Of a stretch of 64,000 nucleotides of DNA, positions 28,472 through 37,654 are shown piece after piece (within the stretch, counting starts at the first letter, position 1; every line of letters begins with the position of its first letter). The translations under genes and the position numbers were made by a program. This stretch comes from Saccharospirillum sp039982735 (GTDB lineage: Bacteria; Pseudomonadota; Gammaproteobacteria; Pseudomonadales; Natronospirillaceae). The DNA lies in assembly GCF_039982735.1 (NCBI RefSeq), contig NZ_JBDWXV010000015.1, positions 1 through 64,000 on the forward strand. The letters are read 5' to 3'. Below the pieces are notes generated by a model, which saw nothing but the letters and a program-made list of their open reading frames with translations, was not told the DNA's origin and did not search any database.

Positions 28472-30517
28472 ATGGACAAAAACGAACATTCAAGTCTGTC
28501 TAAACAACAACAAAACGCACAACCAAGTCCTGATTTCACAGGACATGAGAGTCTCGATACGAACACTAAAGATCACAAAGATGTGATTCAGGAATCGTGG
28601 TTCCGGTGTGAGCAGTATGGTCTGGAGCATGGTAGCCAGCCCAACTTTGCCACCTTACCGAAAGGGGAGCTCAAGGACCGGGTCGAACAGCATCACAGCT
28701 TGCTGGAGACAACGGAAAAAGAAGTCCTTCCGTACTACGAAAACATCCTGAGCAACTCATCTTGCATGATTGTTCTGGCCGACCGGCAAGGGCATGTCCT
28801 CAATACCTGGGGGCAATCGCGTTTCGGACCCGCTTCCGAACACGGGCTGGTGGGTGGCAATCAATGGACAGAGGTGGGGGTTGGCACCAACGCTATCGGT
28901 ACCGCCCTGATCACCGGCCACGCCATTCAGGTAGGCCGGGACGAGCATTTCCTGCGTGCCAATCGCTTCATGGTGGGCTCGGCCTCCCCCATCTACGACA
29001 CCAAGAATGACCTGGTGGGGGTTCTGGATATTTCCTCCGATGCCTACCTGCCGCAGGACCACACCCTGGGCATGGTTAAATTGATGTCGCTGAGTGTCGA
29101 AAACCGGCTGATTTATTCGGCGTTTCAGAAAGACCACTTTATACTCACCTTCAATACCAATGTCGTCAGTCTCGACAGCCACTGGTCCGGCATTCTGGTG
29201 CTCGATGAGAATGGCATCATCGTCTCGGCCAACCGGCGGGCCGAGGTCGTCCTGGCGCAGGATCTCGCCTTGTTGAACATCAACCAGGTCTTTGACTGCT
29301 CCATGCGGGAAATCAAGCACCACCCGCCCAACGCGCCGATGAAACTGCGTGCCATGGGCCGGTTTCAGATCTATGTAAAAGTCATCCCACCCCTGGCACC
29401 GGTCATGCGGGTGCCCGATTTCCGCAACCGGGCCGACTATAGCCCACCAGTCACCCCACTTGATGCTGAGGCACAGACCGCCCCTTTTGATTTGACGGCC
29501 TACACCGAACCAGACACAGGGCCAGAGGCGACAGAGCGCCAGGAAGTACAATTTCCAGCCCGGGAAATAGAGGCCGCCCAGCCGCAATACCCGCTGCCGC
29601 CTAATGTCATACCACTGGAGCAACTGGAACATGGGGACGTGCGGGTACGGCGGACGGTGCGCCAGGCGCACAAGATCATGGAAAAGGACATTCCAATTCT
29701 AATTCACGGTGAAACCGGCGCCGGCAAGGAAATTCTGGTGCGTAGCCTTCATTATCACAGCAGCCGGGCCAGTGAGATGCTGGTGGCGGTTAACTGCGCC
29801 GCCATCCCGTCGGAACTCGTCGAGTCTGAACTCTTTGGCTACGAGCGCGGCGCTTTCACCGGCGCTCAGAACAAGGGCTCGATCGGCCTGATTCGTCGCG
29901 CCCACCGGGGCACCCTCTTTCTCGATGAAATTGGGGAAATGCCACTGACGGTTCAGTCGCGACTGCTGCGTGTATTGCAGGAACGCATGGTTACCCCGCT
30001 GGGCTCAACCGAGGTGTTTCCAGTCGACATCAAGCTGATTTCAGCAACCAACCGGATTCTGAAGGACGAAGTCGCCGAAGGCCGGTTCAGGGAAGACCTG
30101 TATTACCGAATTTCCGGCCTCAATATCGAACTGCCCTCGCTGCGCGACCGGGCCGACAAGGCCGAACTGATCCGCTACGTTTTCGAGCGTTTGCGCCTGG
30201 AAGAACCCGCCCAGCCGCTGAGTGAGCACTTGCTTAAGATGCTGGTCAAACACCCCTGGCCCGGCAACATGCGCCAGCTGGTTCATGTTTTGAAAGTGGG
30301 CATGGCCATGGCCGACGGGGATGAACTGGAAGACTGGCACCTGCCCGACGACTTTTTCGATGAGCTCGACAGCCCGCACCAGCCGGGGAACACGCCAGAG
30401 GTAGAACCTCTGGAACGGCTAATACCCCGGTTGCTGAAAGAGCACCACGGCAATGTCTCCAAAACCGCAAAAGCGGCCGGGGTCAGCCGCAATACCGTTT
30501 ACAAATACCGGGCCTGA
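28472..30517 (+). CDS. Sigma-54-dependent activator, AcoR type
   Basis: 681 residues. An N-terminal GAF-like sensor region covers about 60-210 (MIVLADRQGHVLNTWGQ; GVGTNAIGTALITGHAIQVGRDEHF), followed by a second sensor-like segment at about 225-300. The AAA+ domain covers about 380-610, with Walker A GETGAGKE, the sigma-54 contact loop GAFTGA and Walker B GTLFLDEIGEMP. A Fis-type helix-turn-helix ends the protein (GNVSKTAKAAGVSRNTVYKY). The start at 28472 (MDKNEHSS) follows GGAGCCGGA. The AcoR family senses small alcohols or ketones; lying between glpS and glpK, this one probably senses glycerol or a related compound (inference). Confidence 0.93.
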   Translation: MDKNEHSSLSKQQQNAQPSPDFTGHESLDTNTKDHKDVIQESWFRCEQYGLEHGSQPNFATLPKGELKDRVEQHHSLLETTEKEVLPYYENILSNSSCMIVLADRQGHVLNTWGQSRFGPASEHGLVGGNQWTEVGVGTNAIGTALITGHAIQVGRDEHFLRANRFMVGSASPIYDTKNDLVGVLDISSDAYLPQDHTLGMVKLMSLSVENRLIYSAFQKDHFILTFNTNVVSLDSHWSGILVLDENGIIVSANRRAEVVLAQDLALLNINQVFDCSMREIKHHPPNAPMKLRAMGRFQIYVKVIPPLAPVMRVPDFRNRADYSPPVTPLDAEAQTAPFDLTAYTEPDTGPEATERQEVQFPAREIEAAQPQYPLPPNVIPLEQLEHGDVRVRRTVRQAHKIMEKDIPILIHGETGAGKEILVRSLHYHSSRASEMLVAVNCAAIPSELVESELFGYERGAFTGAQNKGSIGLIRRAHRGTLFLDEIGEMPLTVQSRLLRVLQERMVTPLGSTEVFPVDIKLISATNRILKDEVAEGRFREDLYYRISGLNIELPSLRDRADKAELIRYVFERLRLEEPAQPLSEHLLKMLVKHPWPGNMRQLVHVLKVGMAMADGDELEDWHLPDDFFDELDSPHQPGNTPEVEPLERLIPRLLKEHHGNVSKTAKAAGVSRNTVYKYRA

Positions 30518-30531
30518 ACTCAATGCCTGGT

Positions 30532-32016
30532 TCAATCCATCAACGCTGATCGAACCGCGCGCTGCCAGCCAGACACCAGTCGCTTGCGCTGATCCGACTT
30601 CATGTCGGTATCAAAGGTGCGGTCTGCCTGCCACAATTCAGACAATTCCCGGGTCGACTTGTAAACTCCGGTCTGCAACCCGGCCAGCATCGCCGCACCC
30701 AGGGCGGTGGTTTCCGTAATGACCGGGCGGGTCACTTTAGAGTCGGTCACGTTCGACAGAAACTGCATCGCCCAGTTGTTCGCCGCCATGCCACCATCGA
30801 TACGCAGTTCAACTTCGTCAATAGCGCCATCGTCGAGCATGGCACCCAGCAGATCGGCGGTCTGGTACCCGACTGACTGTAAACCCGCCGTCACGATGTG
30901 CTCAATGCCAGTATCCCGCGTCATCCCGACCAGAGCGGCGCGTGCATCCGGATCCCAATGCGGGGCGCCCAGTCCGGTAAACGCCGGGACCAGATACACA
31001 TGCTGATCCGGCCCTACTTTTTCGGCCATGGCTTCGCTGTCAGCGGCGTGCTTGATGAAGCCCATTTTATCCCGCAGCCACTGCATGGTGGCCCCTGCCA
31101 TGAAGATCGACCCTTCCAGTGCGTAGGTCACCCGGCCATCGATCCGGTAGCCAACGGTGGTCAGCAGGCGGTGCTTTGAATTGACCGGTTGCGAACCCGT
31201 GTTCATCACCATAAAACAGCCGGTCCCATAGGTGCTCTTGGTCATGCCCTTGTCGAAGCAGCATTGACCGAACAGCGCGGCTTGCTGGTCGCCGGCCACA
31301 CCGGCAATGGGCAGCTCAATACCCACGACCTTCGGATCGGTAGTGCCAAAATCGGCGGCCGAATCCAACACCGTCGGCATCATTGAACGGGGCACACGGA
31401 ACAGATCCAACAGCGCGGAATCCCATTGCTGGGTATGAATGTTGAACAGCAGCGTCCGCGAGGCATTGGTCGCATCGGTGACGTGGCGTTTGCCTCCGGT
31501 CATTTTCCAGATCAGGTAGGTATCAACAGTGCCGAACAACAGATCACCGGCCTCTGCCTGGGCCCGGGCGCCTTTGACGTTGTCGAGAATCCAGGCGACT
31601 TTCGAGGCGGAGAAATACGGATCCAGCAGCAACCCGGTTTTTTCATGCACCCAGCCTTCGGTTTTACGGTCCTGAAGCTCCTCACAGTACCGGGCTGTGC
31701 GCCGGTCCTGCCAGACGATGGCGTTATACAGCGGCTCACCCGTCTTGCGATTCCACACCAGGGTGGTTTCCCGCTGATTGGTAATGCCCAGCGCCCGAAC
31801 CGTGCCATCGTGTTCCCCAGCCCTGGCAACGACCTTTTTCAAGGTATCGAGCGTCGACTGCCAGATGTCTTCTGGATTGTGCTCAACCCAGCCGTCATCT
31901 GGAAAGTGCTGTTCAAATTCCTGTTGCGCACTGGCCAGGCTGTCGCCCTGCCGATTGAAGAGAATGGTGCGGGTACTGGTCGTGCCCTGATCAATGGCTA
32001 GCAGTAAATCTGTCAT
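30532..32016 (-). CDS. glpK: Glycerol kinase
   Basis: 494 residues, full length. FGGY signatures: DQGTTSTRTILF near residue 8, GITNQRETTLVWNRKTGEPLYNAIVWQDRRT near 75-105, and the C-terminal motif ELRIDGGMAANNWAMQFLSNV near 400. It phosphorylates glycerol to glycerol 3-phosphate, trapping what the GlpSTPQUV importer brings in. Convergent with the activator gene (14-base gap), so it is not in the importer operon. A GTTTAT/ATAAAC palindrome lies in its leader. Confidence 0.97.
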   Translation of the reverse strand: MTDLLLAIDQGTTSTRTILFNRQGDSLASAQQEFEQHFPDDGWVEHNPEDIWQSTLDTLKKVVARAGEHDGTVRALGITNQRETTLVWNRKTGEPLYNAIVWQDRRTARYCEELQDRKTEGWVHEKTGLLLDPYFSASKVAWILDNVKGARAQAEAGDLLFGTVDTYLIWKMTGGKRHVTDATNASRTLLFNIHTQQWDSALLDLFRVPRSMMPTVLDSAADFGTTDPKVVGIELPIAGVAGDQQAALFGQCCFDKGMTKSTYGTGCFMVMNTGSQPVNSKHRLLTTVGYRIDGRVTYALEGSIFMAGATMQWLRDKMGFIKHAADSEAMAEKVGPDQHVYLVPAFTGLGAPHWDPDARAALVGMTRDTGIEHIVTAGLQSVGYQTADLLGAMLDDGAIDEVELRIDGGMAANNWAMQFLSNVTDSKVTRPVITETTALGAAMLAGLQTGVYKSTRELSELWQADRTFDTDMKSDQRKRLVSGWQRAVRSALMD

Positions 32017-32068
32017 AGGAACCCCGGATTCTGTAACGCCGTTATTTTCTTTTTTGTTCGATATTGAA

Positions 32069-32086
32069 GTTTATCCGCGCATAAAC
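32069..32086. promoter_or_regulatory. Palindrome upstream of glpK
   Basis: GTTTAT and ATAAAC flank six bases (CCGCGC), 53-70 bases before the glpK start. A possible operator; no matching site was noticed at the glpS promoter, so it need not belong to the same regulator. Confidence 0.4.
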
Positions 32087-32145
32087 GAACTTTAAAGTGT
32101 TTTTCTGTGCTTTCTGCCTAGATATAGGTGTTGCGAAAATCAAGT

Positions 32146-32255
32146 ACAGGCTGCCGGGTAGGCTTATCCGGGGAAGTCCGCAGCAAGGATGCTGCGGTCT
32201 AGGCCCCATGGATGGGTTCACGCCGACCCCGGGTAAGCCTACCCGGTGGCCTGAA
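32146..32255. repeat. Long-hairpin repeat, copy B
   Basis: The outer stem is 32154-32173 with 32227-32246 (19 of 20 paired, the exception a G-T wobble), extended outward by CAGGC/GCCTG. Inside, ccgcagca (32178-32185) and tgctgcgg (32190-32197) form a perfect eight-base hairpin, followed by the CCCAT/ATGGG element and the gggttcacgccga motif. It lies between the divergent starts of glpK and the MotA-like gene. The remaining 200 bases up to the MotA-like gene hold no other feature I can name. Confidence 0.88.
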
Positions 32256-32456
32256 CGCACTCATTCCTACCAAGCAGAACCAACCTCCTTATTAAGTAGC
32301 CGAACACGTCACCCATCAAAGCGGATTCCCGGAACAGTGTGGTAACAGGCCATCAAAAACTCAAACCGAATATCAGGCAGAAAGTCGGTAGGACAACGTT
32401 AAGAACAGTGTGCTAAGGTACTTTCCGTTCGTCTGCTGTCGCATCTAGGAGTGTTC

Positions 32457-33290
32457 ATGAGCAACCCCAAACATACCCTTTTCTGGATGACGGTCTACCT
32501 GCTGATCGTCGCTACCGTCTGTGCTCTGATTTATGAACCTCTCAAGTCCGCCTTTATGGCCAACTGGGTCTTTAATGCCCTCATTCTGGCCGTTTTGCTG
32601 ATTGGTATTGGCCTGACCTACCGTCAGGTCCTGATTCTGCGCCCCGAATTGCAGTGGATTGCCCTGTTTCGAACCGGCCGCAGCGGCTTGTCTGTCAAGC
32701 AAGAACCGCGACTGTTAAAGCCGCTGGCGCGTCAGCTGGGTGAAGACTTCAAGCGCGACCGCTTTACCCTGTCGGCGCTGTCGCTGCGCACCGTGCTCGA
32801 TGGCATTCGCTCACGGCTCGATGAATCCCGCGAGATTTCCCGCTATATGATCAGCCTGCTGGTGTTTCTAGGGCTGCTGGGTACCTTTTGGGGTCTGCTG
32901 GGCACCATTGAAGCGGTGGGCCGGGTAATCATCAACCTCGACATCGGCAATCAGGATTTTGAACAGGTTTTCGGCGAACTCCAGGCCGGCCTGTTGCGGC
33001 CCCTGGATGGCATGGGCACAGCCTTCAGCTCCTCCCTGCTTGGCCTCGGTGGTTCACTGGTGCTGGGTTTTCTGGACATTCAAGCCGGCCATGCCCAGAA
33101 CCGTTTTTACGACAGTCTCGAAGAATGGCTGACGGGCCTGACCAACCTGATTGACGCGCGCGACCTGACCGAAGAGCCCGGCCTGCCACGGACCCAGAAA
33201 GCCCGTGAAGAATTGGCCGAAGAACTTCTGATCCTCGAAGAAGAAAATCGCCAGCTGAAAGAAAAGCTGGGCTTTTCTGACGACGACTGA
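32457..33290 (+). CDS. MotA/TolQ/ExbB-like proton channel protein
   Basis: 277 residues. Two N-terminal membrane segments (about 8-30 and 38-55), a cytoplasmic stretch, then the MotA-like core: LVFLGLLGTFWGLLGTIEAV near residue 140 and GMGTAFSSSLLGLGGSLVLGFLD near 190. The short C terminus is helical and charged. The start at 32457 follows AGGAG. Followed 14 bases later by an OmpA-type MotB-like partner, so the pair should form an inner-membrane, peptidoglycan-anchored ion-driven complex. It lacks the long cytoplasmic tail of Zorya ZorA. The role is unknown; it is not flagellar by context. Confidence 0.85.
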   Translation: MSNPKHTLFWMTVYLLIVATVCALIYEPLKSAFMANWVFNALILAVLLIGIGLTYRQVLILRPELQWIALFRTGRSGLSVKQEPRLLKPLARQLGEDFKRDRFTLSALSLRTVLDGIRSRLDESREISRYMISLLVFLGLLGTFWGLLGTIEAVGRVIINLDIGNQDFEQVFGELQAGLLRPLDGMGTAFSSSLLGLGGSLVLGFLDIQAGHAQNRFYDSLEEWLTGLTNLIDARDLTEEPGLPRTQKAREELAEELLILEEENRQLKEKLGFSDDD

Positions 33291-33304
33291 ACGGAGCCCC
33301 GCTG

Positions 33305-34624
33305 ATGTTAGGCAGTCGCAGACGCGCTCAATCCACCGTCAATGTCTGGCCCGGCTACGTCGACGCCTTGTCGGCGCTGCTGTTGCTGGTCATCTTTATG
33401 TTGTTGATCTTCACGCTGGCGCAGGTATTTCTGGCTGAAACCGTCTCGGACCGGGATGCCGAACTGAACCGGCTCAATGCCCGCCTTGCCGAAATCAGCA
33501 ATGCCTTGCGCCTTCAGGAAGAAAGCAATGAAGCACTGAACGAACGGCTGGTATCACTGCGCGCCCAGTATAACCAGAGCCTGCAACGCCAGGCCGGGTT
33601 AGAGGAGCAGGTAGCCGCGCTTGAAGAAACCATTGAGACCGACCGGGAAACCATTGAAGTCCAGCTACGGGAAAAAGCCGCACTGCAGCAGGATATCGTG
33701 ACCCTGCGCGAATTGCGGGCCGAACTGGAACAGGAAATTGCCGGCCTGGTAACCCGCCTGAACCAAAGCGAGGAAACCGTCGATCAGTTGGAAGTCGAAC
33801 TGGCCGCCCGGGATGAGCTGGTCGGTTCCCTGCGCGATCGCAGCCAGGCCCTGGAAGCCAGGTTGGCGACCGAAGAGGAGCGCACCCTACTCGCCCAGCG
33901 TGAGATCGAGGAACAGGAACTGCGCATTGAAGACCTGGTCGCCATCGCCAGCGAAGGCGAGGAAGCCCTGGAAGAGGAAAAACGCCTGTCGGCCCGGGCC
34001 CAGGCTGAGATTGACCGCTTGAGTCAGCAAATTGATGCCCTGCAAGCCCAGCTCAACCAGATCAGCACCGCTCTGGCACTGGAACAGGAATTGACTGCCG
34101 AGCAAGAGATTCTGCTGGCAGACCTGGGCGAGCGTTTAAATACGGCACTGGCACAGCGCGTTAACGAACTCGAACAATACCGTTCCGATTTCTTTGGCCG
34201 GCTGCGTCAGGCGTTGGCCAACAACCCCAACATCCGGATCGAGGGCGATCGCTTTCTGCTGCCTTCCGAGCTGTTTTTCGAGTCGGCTTCGGCGACGCTG
34301 GGCGCTGCGGGCCAGGGCGAACTGGACAAACTAGCCGATATTTTCGAAGAAATCGCCGCTGACATACCCGACGACATCAACTGGATACTGCGCATCGACG
34401 GCCATACTGACCAGCGCCCAATCAACACCGAGCGTTTCCCCTCCAACTGGGAGCTTTCCACAGCCCGGGCGGTGTCGGTTGTTCGCTATCTGGCACAACA
34501 GGGCATCGATCAGAACCGCATGGCGGCAGCAGGCTTTGGCGAACATCACCCGGTTGACCCGGCTTTCACCGAAGAGGCCTTTCAGAATAACCGGCGCATT
34601 GAGATCAAGTTGACCAATCGCTAA
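33305..34624 (+). CDS. MotB-like OmpA-domain protein with coiled coil
   Basis: 439 residues. One N-terminal membrane segment (LSALLLLVIFMLLIFTLAQVF, about 21-41). A continuous heptad-rich coiled coil spans about 45-290 (very rich in E, Q, L, A, R). A C-terminal OmpA peptidoglycan-binding domain follows (about 315-435; RIDGHTDQRPI, NWELSTARAVSV, NNRRIEIKL). NWELSTARA is the MotB-type variant. The coil is far longer than in MotB and could span much of the periplasm. It is the partner of the upstream channel protein; no third gene belongs to the unit. The stop is followed by a repeat region. Confidence 0.87.
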   Translation: MLGSRRRAQSTVNVWPGYVDALSALLLLVIFMLLIFTLAQVFLAETVSDRDAELNRLNARLAEISNALRLQEESNEALNERLVSLRAQYNQSLQRQAGLEEQVAALEETIETDRETIEVQLREKAALQQDIVTLRELRAELEQEIAGLVTRLNQSEETVDQLEVELAARDELVGSLRDRSQALEARLATEEERTLLAQREIEEQELRIEDLVAIASEGEEALEEEKRLSARAQAEIDRLSQQIDALQAQLNQISTALALEQELTAEQEILLADLGERLNTALAQRVNELEQYRSDFFGRLRQALANNPNIRIEGDRFLLPSELFFESASATLGAAGQGELDKLADIFEEIAADIPDDINWILRIDGHTDQRPINTERFPSNWELSTARAVSVVRYLAQQGIDQNRMAAAGFGEHHPVDPAFTEEAFQNNRRIEIKLTNR

Positions 34625-34652
34625 GGCGGCTTAAAGTCATCAAGCGGTTACT

Positions 34653-34853
34653 GCTTGCTACCGGAATGCAGACGTTCCTGCCACCTAACAGGCTGTTGAA
34701 ATTCGAAGAATTTCAGTCGCCTGCTACCGGAACAAGGACGTTCCGGCAAAATTGATGACTGTAGAATCATTGATTTTGTGAGAGATTCAAAAATCGCAAT
34801 TTTTGGTTCTCGTGTTTTGAAAAAGGCAGGAAGCCTTTCTCAACAACCTGCTA
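34653..34853. repeat. Inverted-repeat element with internal hairpins
   Basis: Imperfect terminal inverted repeats TAACAGGCTGTTGAAA (34686-34701) and TCTCAACAACCTGCTA (34838-34853) match at 13 of 16 positions and enclose about 136 bases. A direct repeat TGCTACCGGAA...GACGTTCC occurs just before and inside it (about 34656 and 34722); the inner one folds into a seven-base CCGGAAC/GTTCCGG hairpin, and GAAATTC/GAATTTC forms another. There is no coding sequence. It resembles a miniature inverted-repeat or structured intergenic repeat. Confidence 0.55.
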
Positions 34854-34878
34854 AAAAAAGCCAGACAATAGTCTGGCC
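34852..34878 (-). terminator. Terminator of the acidic lipoprotein gene
   Basis: On the reverse strand GGCCAGAC, loop TATT, GTCTGGC, then seven T. It overlaps the right end of the inverted-repeat element. Confidence 0.9.
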
Positions 34879-34913
34879 AAGGGTCTTACACGGGTTCGGT
34901 TACAAAGACGGGC

Positions 34914-35930
34914 TCAACTGTTGTCGTCATCGTCCCAGTCATCCCAGTCGTCGTCGCTATCATCGTCGTCATCTTCGTCTGAATCCAGGTCGCCGTCGTC
35001 GTCATCGTCTTCACCGTAATCGGCCGATTCCTCGATGTTTTCCTCGATAACTTCATACACCTTTGACGCGTCATTTGAGCTGTCATCATCGTCCAGAAAA
35101 ATCTCATTGCTTCCCTGCGCGATGCCATCTTCAAAACGAACGCCATCGCTATTGGTGTCATCATCGTCAAACCGGAACCAGCGTGCCATGCGGAACGCGA
35201 CGATCAAATCCACTGAGCCATCAACGTCAAAGCCCAGACTGGAATCCAGCCCCGACAACTCGAAATCGTCATCATCGTCGTAGGTCAGTTTAAAGTCATA
35301 CTCATTCACTGCCCCGTTTACTGGCGTATATTGCCCCTCAAGATAGAGGCTGTAATTTGCGCCCAGGTCTTCGAACCGATCCATCAGTGGCTGCCCGTCT
35401 GCACCCTTGTCATTACTGCGCAACGGACCGTACTCGATCTCGATGTCGTCGTATCGGCCCCGGGGCAAACTCAGCTCTGGCAAGTTGGGCGTCACCTCAT
35501 TGGTGAGCAGATTAACCACAAAGGGTCCGACAAATTCGATCTCATCGTCGTCGCTGTCGTCATCGTCATCCTGATCATCGTCGTCGTCATCCTGCTCTAG
35601 CTCAATGGAGCGCACAACGATCCAGGCTTTGGTTAGGGTCAGGTCCCCCGCTTTACTGCTGTCCGGGTTGATGACGGGCAATACAACCGGTTCGCCCGCA
35701 TCCCGCACCGCCAGAGAACGCGCTGTGTTCGCACTGTAGCTGGGTGCCGTGGCTTGAATATCCAAAGTGGCGCGTCCCAAACTGGTATCACCTCCCGGGT
35801 TGCAGGCTGCGAGCAAGGTAGTTGTACCGGCAATAACGGCCATCGTCAGCGGACGGGGGCGGTAAGACCGGATACCGCGATGCGTTGGCGTGCTGTGTTG
35901 TGTCTGTTTCAAGTGTGATGGTTTAGTCAT
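34914..35930 (-). CDS. Very acidic lipoprotein, DUF4382-like
   Basis: 338 residues. A long basic N-terminal region leads to a lipobox (MAVIAGTTTLLAAC, Cys near 43). A beta-rich domain resembling DUF4382 follows (LTKAWIVVRSIELE; FVVNLLTNEVTPNLPELSLPRGRYDDIEIEY). It is interrupted by uninterrupted Asp blocks near residue 115 and again near 220 and 265, and it ends in a 60-residue tail that is mostly Asp with Ser, Glu and Trp. Such tracts suggest binding of divalent cations at the cell surface (inference). The start at 35930 follows AAGGTG. Divergent from a kinase operon that also encodes an Asp-tailed protein. Confidence 0.7.
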   Translation of the reverse strand: MTKPSHLKQTQHSTPTHRGIRSYRPRPLTMAVIAGTTTLLAACNPGGDTSLGRATLDIQATAPSYSANTARSLAVRDAGEPVVLPVINPDSSKAGDLTLTKAWIVVRSIELEQDDDDDDQDDDDDSDDDEIEFVGPFVVNLLTNEVTPNLPELSLPRGRYDDIEIEYGPLRSNDKGADGQPLMDRFEDLGANYSLYLEGQYTPVNGAVNEYDFKLTYDDDDDFELSGLDSSLGFDVDGSVDLIVAFRMARWFRFDDDDTNSDGVRFEDGIAQGSNEIFLDDDDSSNDASKVYEVIEENIEESADYGEDDDDDGDLDSDEDDDDDSDDDWDDWDDDDNS

Positions 35931-36112
35931 AGTTATCACCTTCTGCTGTCTGCCACTCACGATCAATGTGATGCCCGATGGGCTGATTTGACTCGCAACC
36001 AAGCCTACGCCCCAGCTTTGTATGACATGTTTCAATACTGTACCGGGATTGTTGGCAAGCGTTCTCAGCCGGCGCCCGGACCGTTATAGTGGCGTCTCAC
36101 TGAGGGCATTTG

Positions 36113-37654
36113 ATGTTTTCGATATTCGCCAGAATTTACAGCACCTGGGTTGGCATCTTACTGATAGCCGGCCTGGCGTTGTTTGTGGCCGTCACACTGG
36201 TCAACGATGCCCGCTTCAAACATTTCTCAGACCCTTTGCTGAGTTCTGCCGCCCGGTTTGTGCAACAGGGGTACCAGCGCCAGGATACGGACGAACGCCG
36301 CCAGTCCTGGTTGGATCTGGTATCAACGCTGACGGGTACCAACTGGCTTGCAGCTGACAATCAGCTGCAGCAAGCCCAGTACAGTGATGTTGACTGGGGC
36401 AGCGAAACGGCCCGCTTCATCCATCCGCTTGATGACCGGCAGGCCGTTAGCGTCACCATCAGTGACTGGGAGCACCTGGCCACCGGTCTCGGCCTCCTAG
36501 TGACCAACGAGCTGTCGCTGGTCCCTGCTGCGCAACGGGAACAACGCCTGGCCGAGTTGAATGCCGATATGGGTATCGGCATTCAGCGCCTGGGCTGGCG
36601 CAATGAAGGCCTGGGGTTCGTGCTGGAACGCGATCTGGACAACGGACAGGTAGTGGTCGACCGGAATAACACCCTGAAACAGTTTTTTGTCTATGTACCG
36701 GCCGGTTCCGAGCAAGCGCTCAGGTTGGGGCCATTTCAGGAGTTTGTCTGGCTAACGCCCGATATGACGCTGATCTTGCTGATGGGTTTTCTAAGCATTA
36801 CGGCTCTCGCGCTCTGGCGAGTGCTGAGGCCACTGCAATATCGTCTGACTCGCATGAACCAGGCCATCGACACCATCGCCGAAACGGGGACGTCGCCCGA
36901 CCTGCCGGAAAAACAGAACGACGCACTGACCGAGATGTGGCGTCACATTCAGTCGATGGCTGATCGTCTGATTCAGCTAGCCGAACAAAGCCAGCAGCTG
37001 AACCAGGCGGTCTCCCACGATCTGAAAACGCCACTGGCCAGAATGCAGTTTGCGCTGGCGATGCTCGACCCGGACGCCCCTCTGACGGCGCAACTGCAAG
37101 CCGACGTCCGCGAATTGAATCAACTGATTGATGAATTGTTGCTGTACCATCAACTGAGCCAGCAAAAACCAGCCGGCGGTAGCGATGCAGACGCGGCCTA
37201 TTGTTTTGTCAGCGATGAACTGAGCGACCTGGTTGATCGCATGCAACCGGGCAGTGGCACTCTTGAACGGGTACTCGACCCCATCAATCGCGGCAGTATC
37301 GCTGCCCACCACTGGCGTCGTCTGTGCCGTAACCTGATCAGTAACGCCCTTCAGTACGGTCAGGGACAGACGCGTGTCACGCTGAGCGCCCAGCCGCCAC
37401 TGCTGGTGCTCACCGTTGAAGACAACGGCCCGGGGTTCCGGGGCATGAGCCTCGATGACGCCATTCAACCCTTCGTGCGTGGCGACAAGGCGCGCAATCT
37501 GAGCCATAACGGCCATGGCATGGGGCTCACCCTGGTCGCCACCCTGGTGCGTCATTACCAGGGTGAATTGACGCTCGGGCGCAGCGAGTTGGGGGGTGCC
37601 TCGGTAACGGTGTCACTCCCTGCTCTGACGCATCAGGCTGAGGTGGCATCATGA
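36113..37654 (+). CDS. RstB-like sensor histidine kinase
   Basis: 513 residues. Membrane segments at about 11-31 and 222-243 enclose a periplasmic sensor of about 190 residues. A HAMP-like linker follows, then the HisKA motif AVSHDLKTPLARMQF with the phosphorylated His near 302. The ATPase boxes are LCRNLISNALQYG (N), VEDNGPGF (G1) and GHGMGLTLV (G2). The start at 36113 (ATG after GAGGG) is preferred over the TTG three bases earlier. Its stop overlaps the next start as ATGA. The cognate regulator is the fourth gene of the same operon. Confidence 0.9.
   Translation: MFSIFARIYSTWVGILLIAGLALFVAVTLVNDARFKHFSDPLLSSAARFVQQGYQRQDTDERRQSWLDLVSTLTGTNWLAADNQLQQAQYSDVDWGSETARFIHPLDDRQAVSVTISDWEHLATGLGLLVTNELSLVPAAQREQRLAELNADMGIGIQRLGWRNEGLGFVLERDLDNGQVVVDRNNTLKQFFVYVPAGSEQALRLGPFQEFVWLTPDMTLILLMGFLSITALALWRVLRPLQYRLTRMNQAIDTIAETGTSPDLPEKQNDALTEMWRHIQSMADRLIQLAEQSQQLNQAVSHDLKTPLARMQFALAMLDPDAPLTAQLQADVRELNQLIDELLLYHQLSQQKPAGGSDADAAYCFVSDELSDLVDRMQPGSGTLERVLDPINRGSIAAHHWRRLCRNLISNALQYGQGQTRVTLSAQPPLLVLTVEDNGPGFRGMSLDDAIQPFVRGDKARNLSHNGHGMGLTLVATLVRHYQGELTLGRSELGGASVTVSLPALTHQAEVAS

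Noticed and set aside
32457..34624. Zorya defence system
   Set aside because: Only ZorA/B-like genes are present. The channel protein lacks the long tail, and no ZorC, ZorD or ZorE-like gene is adjacent.
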